Shown: positions 7,071 through 14,053 of the stretch, piece after piece
Layout of the letters: every line of letters starts with the position of its first letter
How positions within the stretch are numbered: position 1 is the first letter of the stretch
Assembly (NCBI GenBank): GCA_021414185.1
Contig: JAIOOZ010000104.1
Location: 1 to 22,832 of the forward strand
Origin: Betaproteobacteria bacterium
Lineage (GTDB): Bacteria; Pseudomonadota; Gammaproteobacteria; Burkholderiales; SG8-41
Direction: 5' to 3'
Length of the DNA: 22,832 bases
Notes under the pieces: model-generated
The model's input: only the letters and a program-made list of their open reading frames with translations
What the model was told of the DNA's origin: nothing
Databases searched by the model: none
Made by a program: the position numbers and the translations under genes

Positions 7071-7760
7071 ATGCCTAAAATCAAGTTTCCATTGCCGGTC
7101 AAAGCCGTGATGATCGATCTCGACGGCACCATGCTCGACACCGTCGCCGACCTCGCCATCGCAGTCAACCTGATGCTGGAAAAAATCGGCCGCGCGCCGC
7201 TGCCCGAGGCGCTGGTGCGCAATTTTGTCGGCAAAGGCATACCCAACCTCGTGCAGCGCGCACTGGTTGGCGCCATGGAAGGCGAGCCGGATGCCGCGTT
7301 GTTCGAGCGCGCGCAGCCGGTCTATTACGACTGCTACGAGAGCGTCAACGGCAAGCACGCGGCGTTTTACCCCGGCGTGCGCGAGGGGCTGGATGCTTTC
7401 AGGAAAGCGGGCTTCCCATTGGCCTGCGTCACCAACAAATCCACGCGTTTCACGCTGCCGCTCTTGAAGCAGATGCAGCTCGCGGATTATTTTTCACTGG
7501 TGGTGTGCGGCGACACGCTGCCGAAAAAGAAGCCCGACCCGCTGCCGCTGACGCACGCCTGCGCACAACTTGGCATCGCGCCGCCTGAAATGCTGATGAT
7601 AGGCGACTCGCTGAACGACACCATAGCGGCGCGCGCCGCGGGCTGCCCGGTGTTCTGCGTGCCCTATGGTTACAACGAGGGGCACGACGTGCGAGAGCTG
7701 GACGTTGATGCTATAGTAGAGACGTTATTCGAGGCTTCGAAACTCATAACCAAATCATGA
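7071..7760 (+). CDS. gph: phosphoglycolate phosphatase (HAD family)
   Basis: A 229-residue HAD-superfamily hydrolase predicted to dephosphorylate 2-phosphoglycolate. All four HAD motifs are visible: motif I IDLDGTMLDT (nucleophile D16, acid D18), motif II VTNKS, the motif III lysine in KKKPDPLPL, and motif IV MIGDSLNDT. The helical cap (about residues 25-85) is of the Gph type (NFVGKGIPNLVQRAL). The position between rpe and trpE is the usual betaproteobacterial one, which supports gph over a generic phosphatase. Its TGA stop overlaps the ATG of the Trp-rich leader frame (ATGA at 7757-7760). The bases before the start are pyrimidine-rich, with no Shine-Dalgarno. Confidence 0.92.
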   Translation: MPKIKFPLPVKAVMIDLDGTMLDTVADLAIAVNLMLEKIGRAPLPEALVRNFVGKGIPNLVQRALVGAMEGEPDAALFERAQPVYYDCYESVNGKHAAFYPGVREGLDAFRKAGFPLACVTNKSTRFTLPLLKQMQLADYFSLVVCGDTLPKKKPDPLPLTHACAQLGIAPPEMLMIGDSLNDTIAARAAGCPVFCVPYGYNEGHDVRELDVDAIVETLFEASKLITKS

Positions 7761-7846
7761 TCCACCCGCAGACAGAAAGAACGATCGTTTGCTCCAACGG
7801 ACGCTGGCGTCCGTGGCGCAGCGGTTCCGCACGCTGGCGCGCGTAA
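7757..7846 (+). CDS. candidate trp leader peptide (29 residues, three Trp codons)
   Basis: A short frame between gph and trpE starts at an ATG overlapping the gph stop and ends at TAA (7844-7846). Its second half has Trp codons at 7805, 7814 and 7835 (GRWRPWRSGSARWRA), unusually many for 29 codons. Hairpins and a T tract follow before the trpE ATG at 7901. This is the layout of ribosome-mediated trp attenuation, where stalling at Trp codons switches RNA structures. Against it: the Trp codons are not adjacent, there is no Shine-Dalgarno (initiation would rely on coupling to gph termination), and GC-rich DNA rich in TGGCG can give Trp codons by chance. Confidence 0.5.
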   Translation: MIHPQTERTIVCSNGRWRPWRSGSARWRA

Positions 7847-7877
7847 TTTTCGCGTTGCCGCCGGTTCTTTCTTTTTT
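7774..7877 (+). promoter_or_regulatory. candidate trp attenuator structures
   Basis: Three elements are visible. (1) A perfect 7-bp hairpin, ACGGACG (7797-7803)/CGTCCGT (7808-7814), has the first Trp codon in its loop. (2) A GC-rich hairpin is built from GGCGCGCG (7836-7843) and CGCGTTGCC (7851-7859), with one wobble and one bulge. (3) A 9-bp long-range pair, AGAAAGAAC (7774-7782)/GTTCTTTCT (7864-7872), leads directly into a run of six T (7872-7877). Together they could form alternative terminator/antiterminator folds. ACGCTGGCG is also directly repeated (7801-7809 and 7831-7839). The folding has not been computed. Confidence 0.45.
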
Positions 7878-7900
7878 GCGTATTCCCATGGAGTGGAGTC

Positions 7901-9376
7901 ATGACCGAATCACAATTCAAGCAGCTTGCGGCCGAGGGCTATAACCGCATTCCGCTGGTGCTGGAAACCTTCGCCGACCTCGATACCCCGCTGTCGGTTT
8001 ACCTCAAGCTCGCCAACCAGCCGCACACTTATCTGCTCGAATCGGTAGTCGGCGGCGAGCGCTTCGGCCGCTATTCGTTCATCGGCCTGGCCGCCGACAC
8101 GCGCATCGAAGTGCGTGGTTACGAATGCAGCGAATTCGAGGGCGGCAAGCTGAAAAGCCGCGTTACGGTTGACGACCCGCTGCAATTCGTCCATGAATAC
8201 CAGGCGCGCTTCAAGGCGGCGCCGCAAAAAGGCCTGCCGCGCTTTTGCGGCGGTCTCGTCGGCTACTTCGGCTACGACACCGTGCGCTATATCGAGCGGC
8301 GCTTGGGCAAATCGAACAAACCCGATCCGCTGGGCGTGCCGGACATTCTGCTGGTGCTGTCCGAAGAACTCGCGATCGTCGACAACCTGTCGGGCAAATT
8401 GACGCTGGTCGTATACGCGGACCCGGGCCAAAGCGACGCTTATCAGAAGGGCAGGCAACGGCTCGCTGAATTGCTGAAGAAATTGCGCGCGCCCGTCAGC
8501 ATTCCCGGCGACGTACCCGTGAAATCCGAACCTGCAGTGTCCGGCTTCGGCGAAGCTGCGTATTTGGCGGCGGTCGACCGCGCAAAGCGCTATATTTTCG
8601 ACGGCGACATCATGCAGGTGGTGCCTTCGCAGCGCATGTCCAAGCGTTTCAAAACGACGCCGCTTGCGCTGTATCGCGCATTGCGCACCATCAATCCGTC
8701 GCCGTACATGTTCTATTTCGATTTCGGCGATTTTCACGTCGTCGGCGCGTCACCCGAAATCCTCGTGCGCCTCGAAGGTGATGCGGTCACCGTGCGGCCG
8801 ATAGCAGGCACGCGCCCGCGCGGTAAAACTGCCGAAGAAGACACCGCGCTGGCCGCCGAACTGCTGGCCGACGCCAAGGAACGCGCCGAGCACATCATGC
8901 TGGTCGACCTCGGCCGCAACGACGTCGGCCGTGTCGCGCAGACGGGCAGCGTGCGCGTCACCGAGCAGATGGTCATCGAGCGCTATTCGCACGTGATGCA
9001 CATCGTGTCCAATGTCGAAGCGAAACTGAAGCCCGGTTTGAGTGCGATCGACGTGCTGCGCGCGACGTTTCCCGCCGGCACTGTCAGCGGCGCGCCCAAG
9101 GTGCGCGCGATGGAAATCATCGACGAGCTCGAGCCGGTCAAGCGCGGCGTTTATTCGGGTGCGGTCGGCTATCTAGGCTTCAACGGCGACATGGACGTGG
9201 CAATCGCGCTGCGTACTGCGGTGGTCAAGGACGGCATGCTGCACGTGCAGGCCGGCGGCGGCGTGGTGGCCGATTCGGTGCCGCAGGCCGAATGGCAGGA
9301 AACGCAGAACAAGGCGAAAGCGCTGCTGCGCGCGGCCGAGATGGCTGAAGCCGGCCTCGACAGCAAGCTCGACTGA
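7901..9376 (+). CDS. trpE: anthranilate synthase component I
   Basis: TrpE converts chorismate to anthranilate, using ammonia from the TrpG glutaminase, in the first step of tryptophan synthesis. The 491-residue product carries the tryptophan-feedback element LLES-x10-S (L45 to S59) and a chorismate-binding domain with DGDIMQVVPSQRMS, NPSPYMFYFDFGDFHVVGAS, RPIAGTRPRG, DLGRNDVGRV, HIVSNVEA, FPAGTVSGAPKVRAMEII and the C-terminal AGGGVVADS. All are diagnostic of TrpE/PabB, and the LLES element and full N-domain favour TrpE. A GGAG (7890-7893) precedes the ATG. The usual trpG-trpD-trpC genes do not follow. Upstream there is a candidate attenuator. Confidence 0.96.
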   Translation: MTESQFKQLAAEGYNRIPLVLETFADLDTPLSVYLKLANQPHTYLLESVVGGERFGRYSFIGLAADTRIEVRGYECSEFEGGKLKSRVTVDDPLQFVHEYQARFKAAPQKGLPRFCGGLVGYFGYDTVRYIERRLGKSNKPDPLGVPDILLVLSEELAIVDNLSGKLTLVVYADPGQSDAYQKGRQRLAELLKKLRAPVSIPGDVPVKSEPAVSGFGEAAYLAAVDRAKRYIFDGDIMQVVPSQRMSKRFKTTPLALYRALRTINPSPYMFYFDFGDFHVVGASPEILVRLEGDAVTVRPIAGTRPRGKTAEEDTALAAELLADAKERAEHIMLVDLGRNDVGRVAQTGSVRVTEQMVIERYSHVMHIVSNVEAKLKPGLSAIDVLRATFPAGTVSGAPKVRAMEIIDELEPVKRGVYSGAVGYLGFNGDMDVAIALRTAVVKDGMLHVQAGGGVVADSVPQAEWQETQNKAKALLRAAEMAEAGLDSKLD

Positions 9377-9383
9377 CCGCCGG

Positions 9384-9402
9384 CCGGCGCACACCGCGCC
9401 GG
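9384..9402 (+). terminator. GC hairpin after trpE, weak terminator candidate
   Basis: A perfect 7-bp inverted repeat, CCGGCGC (9384-9390)/GCGCCGG (9396-9402), with a five-base loop begins eight bases after the trpE stop. It lacks a following T run, so it may be a transcript-end stabiliser rather than an intrinsic terminator. Confidence 0.35.
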
Positions 9403-9524
9403 AATTCACCAATATCGCTCCGCGGCGTGAAAGATGCCGCCGTTTCCGCCGTTTTTTTCCGCGATCGAACGGCGCCAACCCGCTGCATGCTGCGCACATC
9501 CATTTCAAAATTCGAGTTGCGAGT

Positions 9525-9902
9525 ATGCGATTCTCCAAAATTCTGTTGTTGGTTTGCCTGGCGTTTCTTGCATTGGCCGCGCGCGCTGAATCCACTGACG
9601 CGTGTCTGTCGGTGTTTGAAAGAGCCGTACAGCAACAGACCCTGATCTCGAGCTACGTGGCGGGCCGCGGCGTGGTCGGCACGGGCCGCGCGTATTTCCA
9701 CACGGCGCCGGACAAACGCTGCCAGTTGAACAATGTTTTTGTCATTCCCGGCGACCGTCTCGAAGCGTTTACCGAATACGGTGAATTCATCAGCGTGATC
9801 TACTGGAACGCCCGCACCGGTGCAGGCACCGCGGGCTGGGTTCTCGCTGCACGGCTCGCGGAGACGGGCGCCGAGATTGCGTCGGTAATGACGCCGCGCT
9901 GA
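9525..9902 (+). CDS. secreted SH3-like domain protein of unknown function
   Basis: A 125-residue product with a signal peptide (residues 1 to about 21, ending LAARA) and two cysteines in the mature part (DACLSVF and KRCQLNN) that could form a disulfide. The segment GRAYFHTAPDKRCQL, VIPGDRLEAFTEYGEFISVIYWN, then GTAGWVLAARL has the rhythm of bacterial SH3 domains: an opening ligand strand, then a strand-turn-strand ending in a GWV motif. Periplasmic or outer-membrane localisation is inferred. The function and ligand are unknown. It stands where trpG would be expected in a betaproteobacterial trp cluster. It is followed by a gene-poor stretch. Confidence 0.75.
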   Translation: MRFSKILLLVCLAFLALAARAESTDACLSVFERAVQQQTLISSYVAGRGVVGTGRAYFHTAPDKRCQLNNVFVIPGDRLEAFTEYGEFISVIYWNARTGAGTAGWVLAARLAETGAEIASVMTPR

Positions 9903-10408
9903 AAATGCGTCAATTTCTTTTGCAACCCATGCGGCATTGACACAATACTGATCGCAGGGGGCGCCCGGCTGGAGAATCTATTACGGCCGTCGCCGACGAG
10001 TCTTGAGAAATACGCACATTCGCGGGAAATGTTTAACTCTCCTATTGTTGTCTGCGCCCGCTACGCAGAATGAATCGCAGAGCGCATGGCGCCGCCATGC
10101 CTTGCAAATAGCGGCGTGCCGGGGCGCGGTCCAATACGTGCCCGTGCCGGCGGTGGATACCCTGTCCTGCATCCTGCTGCAAGAATAGAAGAATTTTTGA
10201 TCCTCGCTTGTACGCTTGCGGCGATTTACCGCTTGCAATCCACCAGCTTTCCGGCCGGGGCACAGGGGCGCAGCGTCCCGTTTGCCCTGTCGCCGCATCC
10301 CGCCTGCCAGCGATCCCATCAAGTTTAGTTCGCCTGCCGCCGTTAAGTTTGGCGGAGGCAAAAGAACGCATTGGGCAAGGCGCCAGCCAATGGCGGAGGT
10401 TCAAATTG
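9903..10408 (+). other. 506-bp region without a convincing gene
   Basis: Short open frames here (for example a TTG-started 61-residue frame at 10003-10188) have no recognisable protein style or ribosome site. A sigma-70-like promoter is possible at 9920-9949: TTGCAA, 18 bases, AATACT. The right part holds a structured leader for the gene starting at 10409. The left part could be a small RNA or just spacer; I see no terminator that would decide this. Confidence 0.5.
10332..10399 (+). promoter_or_regulatory. structured leader that can mask the ribosome site of the next gene
   Basis: GCCTGCCGCC (10332-10341) can pair with GGCGGAGGC (10351-10359) as CCGCC/GGCGG plus GCCT/AGGC with one bulged G and a nine-base loop. 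The same GGCGGAGG octamer is repeated at 10392-10399, where GGAGG is the Shine-Dalgarno of the gene starting at 10409. The upstream arm can therefore pair with either copy, giving two mutually exclusive structures, one of which hides the ribosome site. No known riboswitch class is recognised. Confidence 0.4.
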
Positions 10409-10717
10409 ATGATGGTGAACATGGTGAAAAACAGACTCCCGGAATTTGTCAGAGTAAGAGCCGTAGCGGTGACCTTCTTCATCGGACTGATGTGGACCGT
10501 GCATGCGCGTGCCGATGAAGTCAATCCCAGGATCGTTACCGCGACGGCGGTGGAACGACCGGCGCGGTTGTCAGCGCTTACAGTGGGCGGCGTACGCGAT
10601 GGACAGGTAATGGTGATCACGGAACAAGGTACCCGGTACATGAAAGCGGCGCTGCTGGCGCAGCGCCAGCCAAGCGTAAAACTTGCCCAGTTCGCCGATT
10701 TCTGCGCGTCGCGCTGA
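10409..10717 (+). CDS. small secreted protein of unknown function
   Basis: A 102-residue product with a basic N-terminus and a hydrophobic segment ending HARA, which reads as a signal peptide of about 35 residues. The mature part (DEVNPRIVTATAVERPARL, then GVRDGQVMVITEQGTRYMKAALL) is short and ends with a single cysteine. I do not recognise a family. The start is well supported: GGAGG at 10395-10399 lies nine bases before the ATG at 10409, with a second ATG at 10412. The frame is open upstream to 10208, but that part has no ribosome site and no signal-like sequence. It precedes the flhD control region on the same strand. Confidence 0.65.
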   Translation: MMVNMVKNRLPEFVRVRAVAVTFFIGLMWTVHARADEVNPRIVTATAVERPARLSALTVGGVRDGQVMVITEQGTRYMKAALLAQRQPSVKLAQFADFCASR

Positions 10718-11199
10718 GTATTCGCGGCATGCCGCCATCAGGACTTGTTTGTCTGCCGCAATGCGTTGTCGCGGGCGCGCGATGCGCGGACTTTGCAAGA
10801 GTGGAACGATACGCACGATCAGACAGCCGCAAGCCGCAGAAAACAGCAACGTCATCCGCCCGGCGCGATTGTGCTGAAAATGCATACCCGCCGCCCGCTG
10901 CCGCTACCACTGTGCGATTCGTTTACAGCATGACTTTCCCGTCTGTGCATGGAGTGCGAATAACAGAAGAAGAACAAGATTGTTGCGCCGCGCCCTGCGG
11001 ACGCAGCTGGGGAAATCCGTGCGCGTACTGCGATGGCACCAGGCGCGTCGCAGACCTCTTTTGTAAGAATCTTTCTTACAGGCATTACTGCACATTTCGC
11101 AGTGCGTTTATTGGAAATTGTCGTCTTAAGTGTGCATTTGTTCATAGGCATACTTTGTTCCGTAGCATTCCAAATTTACCGCTAATAGGGAGGCCTGCG
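10718..11199 (+). promoter_or_regulatory. 482-bp flhD upstream control region
   Basis: There is no convincing gene here. A frame open into flhD exists, but its translation is cysteine-rich noise and flhD has its own ribosome site. The right third (about 11055-11190) is clearly richer in A/T than the rest of the window. It contains a perfect 8-bp palindrome TGTAAGAA-TCT-TTCTTACA (11062-11080). A -10-like CATACT is at 11149-11154, without a good -35. A long AT-rich region is expected for a class I flagellar promoter that integrates several regulators. Confidence 0.5.
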
Positions 11200-11517
11200 A
11201 TGAGTAACGAACAAATGCTGGGCGAAATTCGCGAAACCAATCTTGCGTACCTGTTGCTCGCGCAGCAGATGATTCGCGTCGACAAGCCCATTGGCATATT
11301 CCGTCTCGGCATCAGCCAGGATGTCGCGGACATTCTCGAGCAGTTGTCGCCGGGCCAGATCCTGAAAATGGCGGCCTCCAATACCTTGCTGTGCCGCTTC
11401 CGCGTCGATGATCGCCTGCTGCTTGGCCTTTTGACCGATCACGGCGCGAGCAAGCCGATGGGCCAGTCGCACGCCGCCGTCCTGATGGCGGGCCAGCCCG
11501 CCGCCGGGCTGGCGTAG
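11200..11517 (+). CDS. flhD: flagellar transcriptional master regulator FlhD
   Basis: FlhD joins FlhC in the FlhD4C2 complex that activates class II flagellar operons with sigma-70 RNA polymerase. The 105-residue product reads as a complete FlhD: EIRETNLAYLLLAQQMIRVD, then AIFRLGIS-like GIFRLGIS, VADILEQLSPGQILKMA, LLCRFRVDD and the family tail HAAVLMAGQP. A strong GGGAGG (11188-11193) lies six bases before the ATG. The TAG stop at 11515-11517 is in the same frame as flhC, with no other stop between, so readthrough would fuse the two proteins through 13 residues. Confidence 0.93.
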   Translation: MSNEQMLGEIRETNLAYLLLAQQMIRVDKPIGIFRLGISQDVADILEQLSPGQILKMAASNTLLCRFRVDDRLLLGLLTDHGASKPMGQSHAAVLMAGQPAAGLA

Positions 11518-11556
11518 CCGGTCGCGCCGAGCAACCGTTTCGAAGAGGGTCTGCAG

Positions 11557-12096
11557 GTGCTCGAGACTGAAACCAATTTGAGCCGCGAGCGCCTGCTCAA
11601 ACTGTACAAGGAAGTCAAAGGTGAGTCTCCGCCAAAGGGCATGCTGCCGTTCTCGACCGATTGGTTCATCAGCTGGCAGCCAAACATCCATTCGTCGCTG
11701 TTCATCGATATCTACCGATATCTCGGCGAGAACGCCGGCATCAACGGCATTGAAGCGATCATCAAGGCCTACCGTCTGTATCTCGAGCACATTGAAATCA
11801 ACGGGCTGGAGCGCGTGCTGAGCCTGACGCGGGCGTGGAGCCTGGTGCGCTTTTGCGAGGCAAAAATGCTGACTACCGTGCCGTGCACCGAATGCGGCGG
11901 CCACTTCGTTATGCACGCGATGGACCTGCAGAAAAATTACGTGTGCGGCATGTGCAACGTGCCGTCGCGTGCGGGCAAGACCCGTAAGGCGGCAGCCGAA
12001 CTGGCGGCGCAGGAAGCAGTATCCCCGCTCTCCACCGCGCCTGCCGCGCGCGCAAGCCGGCTGGCCAGACGCACACGCTCGCGACAACCGGCGTAA
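11557..12096 (+). CDS. flhC: flagellar transcriptional master regulator FlhC, N-terminally shortened
   Basis: The DNA-binding partner of FlhD. The core is unmistakable: ETNLSRERLLKLYKE, SPPKGMLPFSTDWF, WQPNIHSSLF, LSLTRAWSLVRF and a zinc site with Cys110, 113, 130 and 133 (VPCTECGG and YVCGMC), then SRAGKTRKAA. Family proteins, as I remember them, carry about 27 more residues before LQVLE-TET (a conserved helix ending in IELIELGARLQ-like sequence). Here that is absent. The in-frame sequence upstream is unrelated and closes at the flhD stop. The GTG at 11557 has a good ribosome site (AGAGGG, 11544-11549), so a 179-residue shortened protein may be made. The C-terminal tail is Ala/Arg-rich and variable. 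Confidence 0.88.
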   Translation: MLETETNLSRERLLKLYKEVKGESPPKGMLPFSTDWFISWQPNIHSSLFIDIYRYLGENAGINGIEAIIKAYRLYLEHIEINGLERVLSLTRAWSLVRFCEAKMLTTVPCTECGGHFVMHAMDLQKNYVCGMCNVPSRAGKTRKAAAELAAQEAVSPLSTAPAARASRLARRTRSRQPA

Positions 12097-12136
12097 GGAA
12101 CCCGAACAACGGGGGTTTTGGTGCCCTATTCGCGCC

Positions 12137-12164
12137 TTGGCCGCGCGGGTTGCAATGCTAATCT
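12137..12164 (+). promoter_or_regulatory. possible sigma-70-type promoter upstream of motA
   Basis: TTGGCC (12137-12142), 16 bases, then TAATCT (12159-12164) preceded by TGC as in an extended -10. It would start transcription about 75 bases before motA. I saw no clear sigma-28 motif in the gap. An FlhDC-activated class II promoter often has weak core elements, which would fit. Confidence 0.3.
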
Positions 12165-12244
12165 GCTACCGCATCGCGCAGTTCGTGCAATTTCCGCGCG
12201 GTGGGTCCCAAGTCCGGCGTGCGCAAATGATCGGGAGAGAGTAA

Positions 12245-13099
12245 GTGCTGGTAATCGTCGGGTATCTGATCGTCCTTGCCTCGGTATTCGGCGGCTTCGC
12301 GATGGCGGGAGGCCATCTCAGCGCGTTATTCCAGCCGATCGAGCTGCTCATGATCGGCGGCGCTGCCGCAGGCGCATTCTTCGTCGGCAATACGGGCAAG
12401 GCCATCAAGGCGACGCTCAAGGCGTTGCCGACAGTCCTGAAGGGGGCCAAGTACAGCAAGGCGGTTTACATGGATCTGATGGCATTGCTGTACGACATTC
12501 TCGCCAAAGTCCGCAAAGAAGGGTTGATGACGATCGAGGGCGATATCGAGAACCCCGCGCAAAGTCCGCTGTTTACGCGCTATCCGCGCGTTCTCGGCGA
12601 TCACCATGTGCTCGAGTTCATGACCGACTACCTGCGGCTGATGGTCGGCGGCAATCTCAACGCATTCGAAATCGAGAACCTGATGGACAATGAAATCGGC
12701 ACGCATCATCACGAAGGCGAGCTCCCCATTCACAGCATCGCCAAACTCGGCGACGCAATGCCGGCTTTCGGCATTGTCGCCGCCGTCATGGGCGTGGTGC
12801 ATACCATGGCGTCGGTCGGCCTGCCGCCGTCGGAGCTGGGCTTGCTGATCGCGCATGCGCTGGTCGGTACGTTCCTCGGCATTCTGCTCGCGTACGGATT
12901 CGTCGGCCCGCTCGCGAGCCTGCTCGAGCAGAAGCTCGACGAGTCCAGCAAGATGTTCGAATGCGTCAAGGTAACGCTGCTCGCCAGCCTCAACGGCTAT
13001 TCGCCGGCACTCGCGGTCGAGTTCGGCCGCAAGGTACTGTATTCGACAGAGCGACCGTCTTTTCTCGAACTCGAACAGCACGTCAAGCAGAAGAAATGA
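12245..13099 (+). CDS. motA: flagellar motor stator protein MotA
   Basis: MotA forms the proton channel and torque-generating ring around MotB. The 284-residue product has four membrane segments: VIVGYLIVLASVFGGF, IELLMIGGAAAGAFFVG, MPAFGIVAAVMGVVHTM and LVGTFLGILLAYGFVGPLA. Between the second and third is a large cytoplasmic loop containing the charged stretch LAKVRKEGLMTIEGDIENP, the region that meets the rotor. Length and motif order match the MotA family of the proton type. It starts at a GTG behind GGGAGAGAG (12233-12241). MotB follows 21 bases downstream. Confidence 0.95.
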   Translation: MLVIVGYLIVLASVFGGFAMAGGHLSALFQPIELLMIGGAAAGAFFVGNTGKAIKATLKALPTVLKGAKYSKAVYMDLMALLYDILAKVRKEGLMTIEGDIENPAQSPLFTRYPRVLGDHHVLEFMTDYLRLMVGGNLNAFEIENLMDNEIGTHHHEGELPIHSIAKLGDAMPAFGIVAAVMGVVHTMASVGLPPSELGLLIAHALVGTFLGILLAYGFVGPLASLLEQKLDESSKMFECVKVTLLASLNGYSPALAVEFGRKVLYSTERPSFLELEQHVKQKK

Positions 13100-13120
13100 A
13101 CCTGAACGCGTAAAGCCGCC

Positions 13121-14053
13121 ATGGCTGACGATACCCAGCGTCCCATTGTCATCAAGCGCGTGAAGAAAGGCGCCGCCGGCCACCACGGCGGCGCATGGAA
13201 AATCGCGTATGCCGATTTCGTCACCGCGATGATGGCGTTTTTCCTGTTGATGTGGCTGCTCGGCTCGACGACCAAAGGGGAACTGCAGGGCATTGCAGAC
13301 TACTTTCAGACGCCGCTCAGAATTTCGCTCTCCGGCGGCAGCGGCAGCGGGGACCGCACAAGCCCGATTCAGGCCGGCGGCCGCGACCTCACGCGCAGCG
13401 ATGATTTGCAGATGCGGCGAGGAGAGGTGCGCGAGCAGAAGCGGCGCATCAGCCCGCGCGAGGCGCAGGCCGAAGTCGCGCGCCAGGAAGCGGCCAAGCT
13501 GAAAGCGCTCAAAGCGCGGCTGGATGAAGTGATTGATGCCAGCGCATTGCTGCGCCAGTACCGCAACCAGTTGCTGATCGACTTTACGAGCGAAGGCCTG
13601 CGGATTCAGATCGTCGACGAGCAAAGCCGCCCGATGTTCGATCTCGGCAGCGCCCAGCTCAAGCCGTATGCGCGCGACATCCTGCTTGCATTGTGCAAGC
13701 CTCTGAACGAAGTCGAAAACCGCCTGAGCCTGACCGGACATACCGATGCGAAGCCGTACGTGTCCGGCGAACGCGGCTACAGCAATTGGGAGTTGTCCGC
13801 CGACCGTGCCAACACATCGCGCCGCGTGCTGGTCTCGGGAGGCATCGCCGACGGCAAGATAAAGCGCGTCGTCGGCATGGCGTCGGCGGTACTGTTCGAC
13901 GGCAAAGACCCGCTGAACGCAGTCAACCGGCGAATCGCGATCATCGTTCTATCGAAGCAGGCGGAAGAGTCGCTCGACAAGGTGAGCGGCGGGCTCGCCG
14001 TGGGCAAGGGTGAAGAGGTTTCGCGGGAGGTGCTCGATGCAACTGCGCGCTGA
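13121..14053 (+). CDS. motB: flagellar motor stator protein MotB
   Basis: MotB anchors the stator to peptidoglycan. The 310-residue protein has a basic cytoplasmic start and a single membrane helix AYADFVTAMMAFFLLMWLLG. The proton-carrying aspartate is at residue 32, the same number as in E. coli. A plug/linker with a charged coiled stretch (about 90-135) follows, then an OmpA-like domain (FDLGSAQLKPYARDIL, LTGHTDAKPY, NWELSADRANTSRRVL, GMASAVLFD, NRRIAIIVL). The last 17 bases overlap the following methyltransferase gene in another frame. No strong Shine-Dalgarno is seen; coupling to motA is likely. Confidence 0.95.
   Translation: MADDTQRPIVIKRVKKGAAGHHGGAWKIAYADFVTAMMAFFLLMWLLGSTTKGELQGIADYFQTPLRISLSGGSGSGDRTSPIQAGGRDLTRSDDLQMRRGEVREQKRRISPREAQAEVARQEAAKLKALKARLDEVIDASALLRQYRNQLLIDFTSEGLRIQIVDEQSRPMFDLGSAQLKPYARDILLALCKPLNEVENRLSLTGHTDAKPYVSGERGYSNWELSADRANTSRRVLVSGGIADGKIKRVVGMASAVLFDGKDPLNAVNRRIAIIVLSKQAEESLDKVSGGLAVGKGEEVSREVLDATAR

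Noticed and set aside
9422..9458. Possible second terminator with a T run after trpE
   Set aside because: The only good stem (CGGCG/CGCCG) is separated from the T run by too many bases.
10003..10188. 61-residue TTG-started frame
   Set aside because: No ribosome site, no recognisable protein features, and a weak start codon.
10729..11199. N-terminal extension of flhD or a separate Cys-rich protein
   Set aside because: FlhD has family-length sequence and its own GGGAGG at 11188; the extension has no family similarity and sits in an AT-rich control region.
12096..12118. Terminator between flhC and motA (AACCC/GGGTT then T's)
   Set aside because: The stem is only five pairs, has several equal alignments because of the G run, and the T tract is short.
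12326..13741. 471-residue minus-strand frame
   Set aside because: Shadow of motA and motB, with low-complexity composition.
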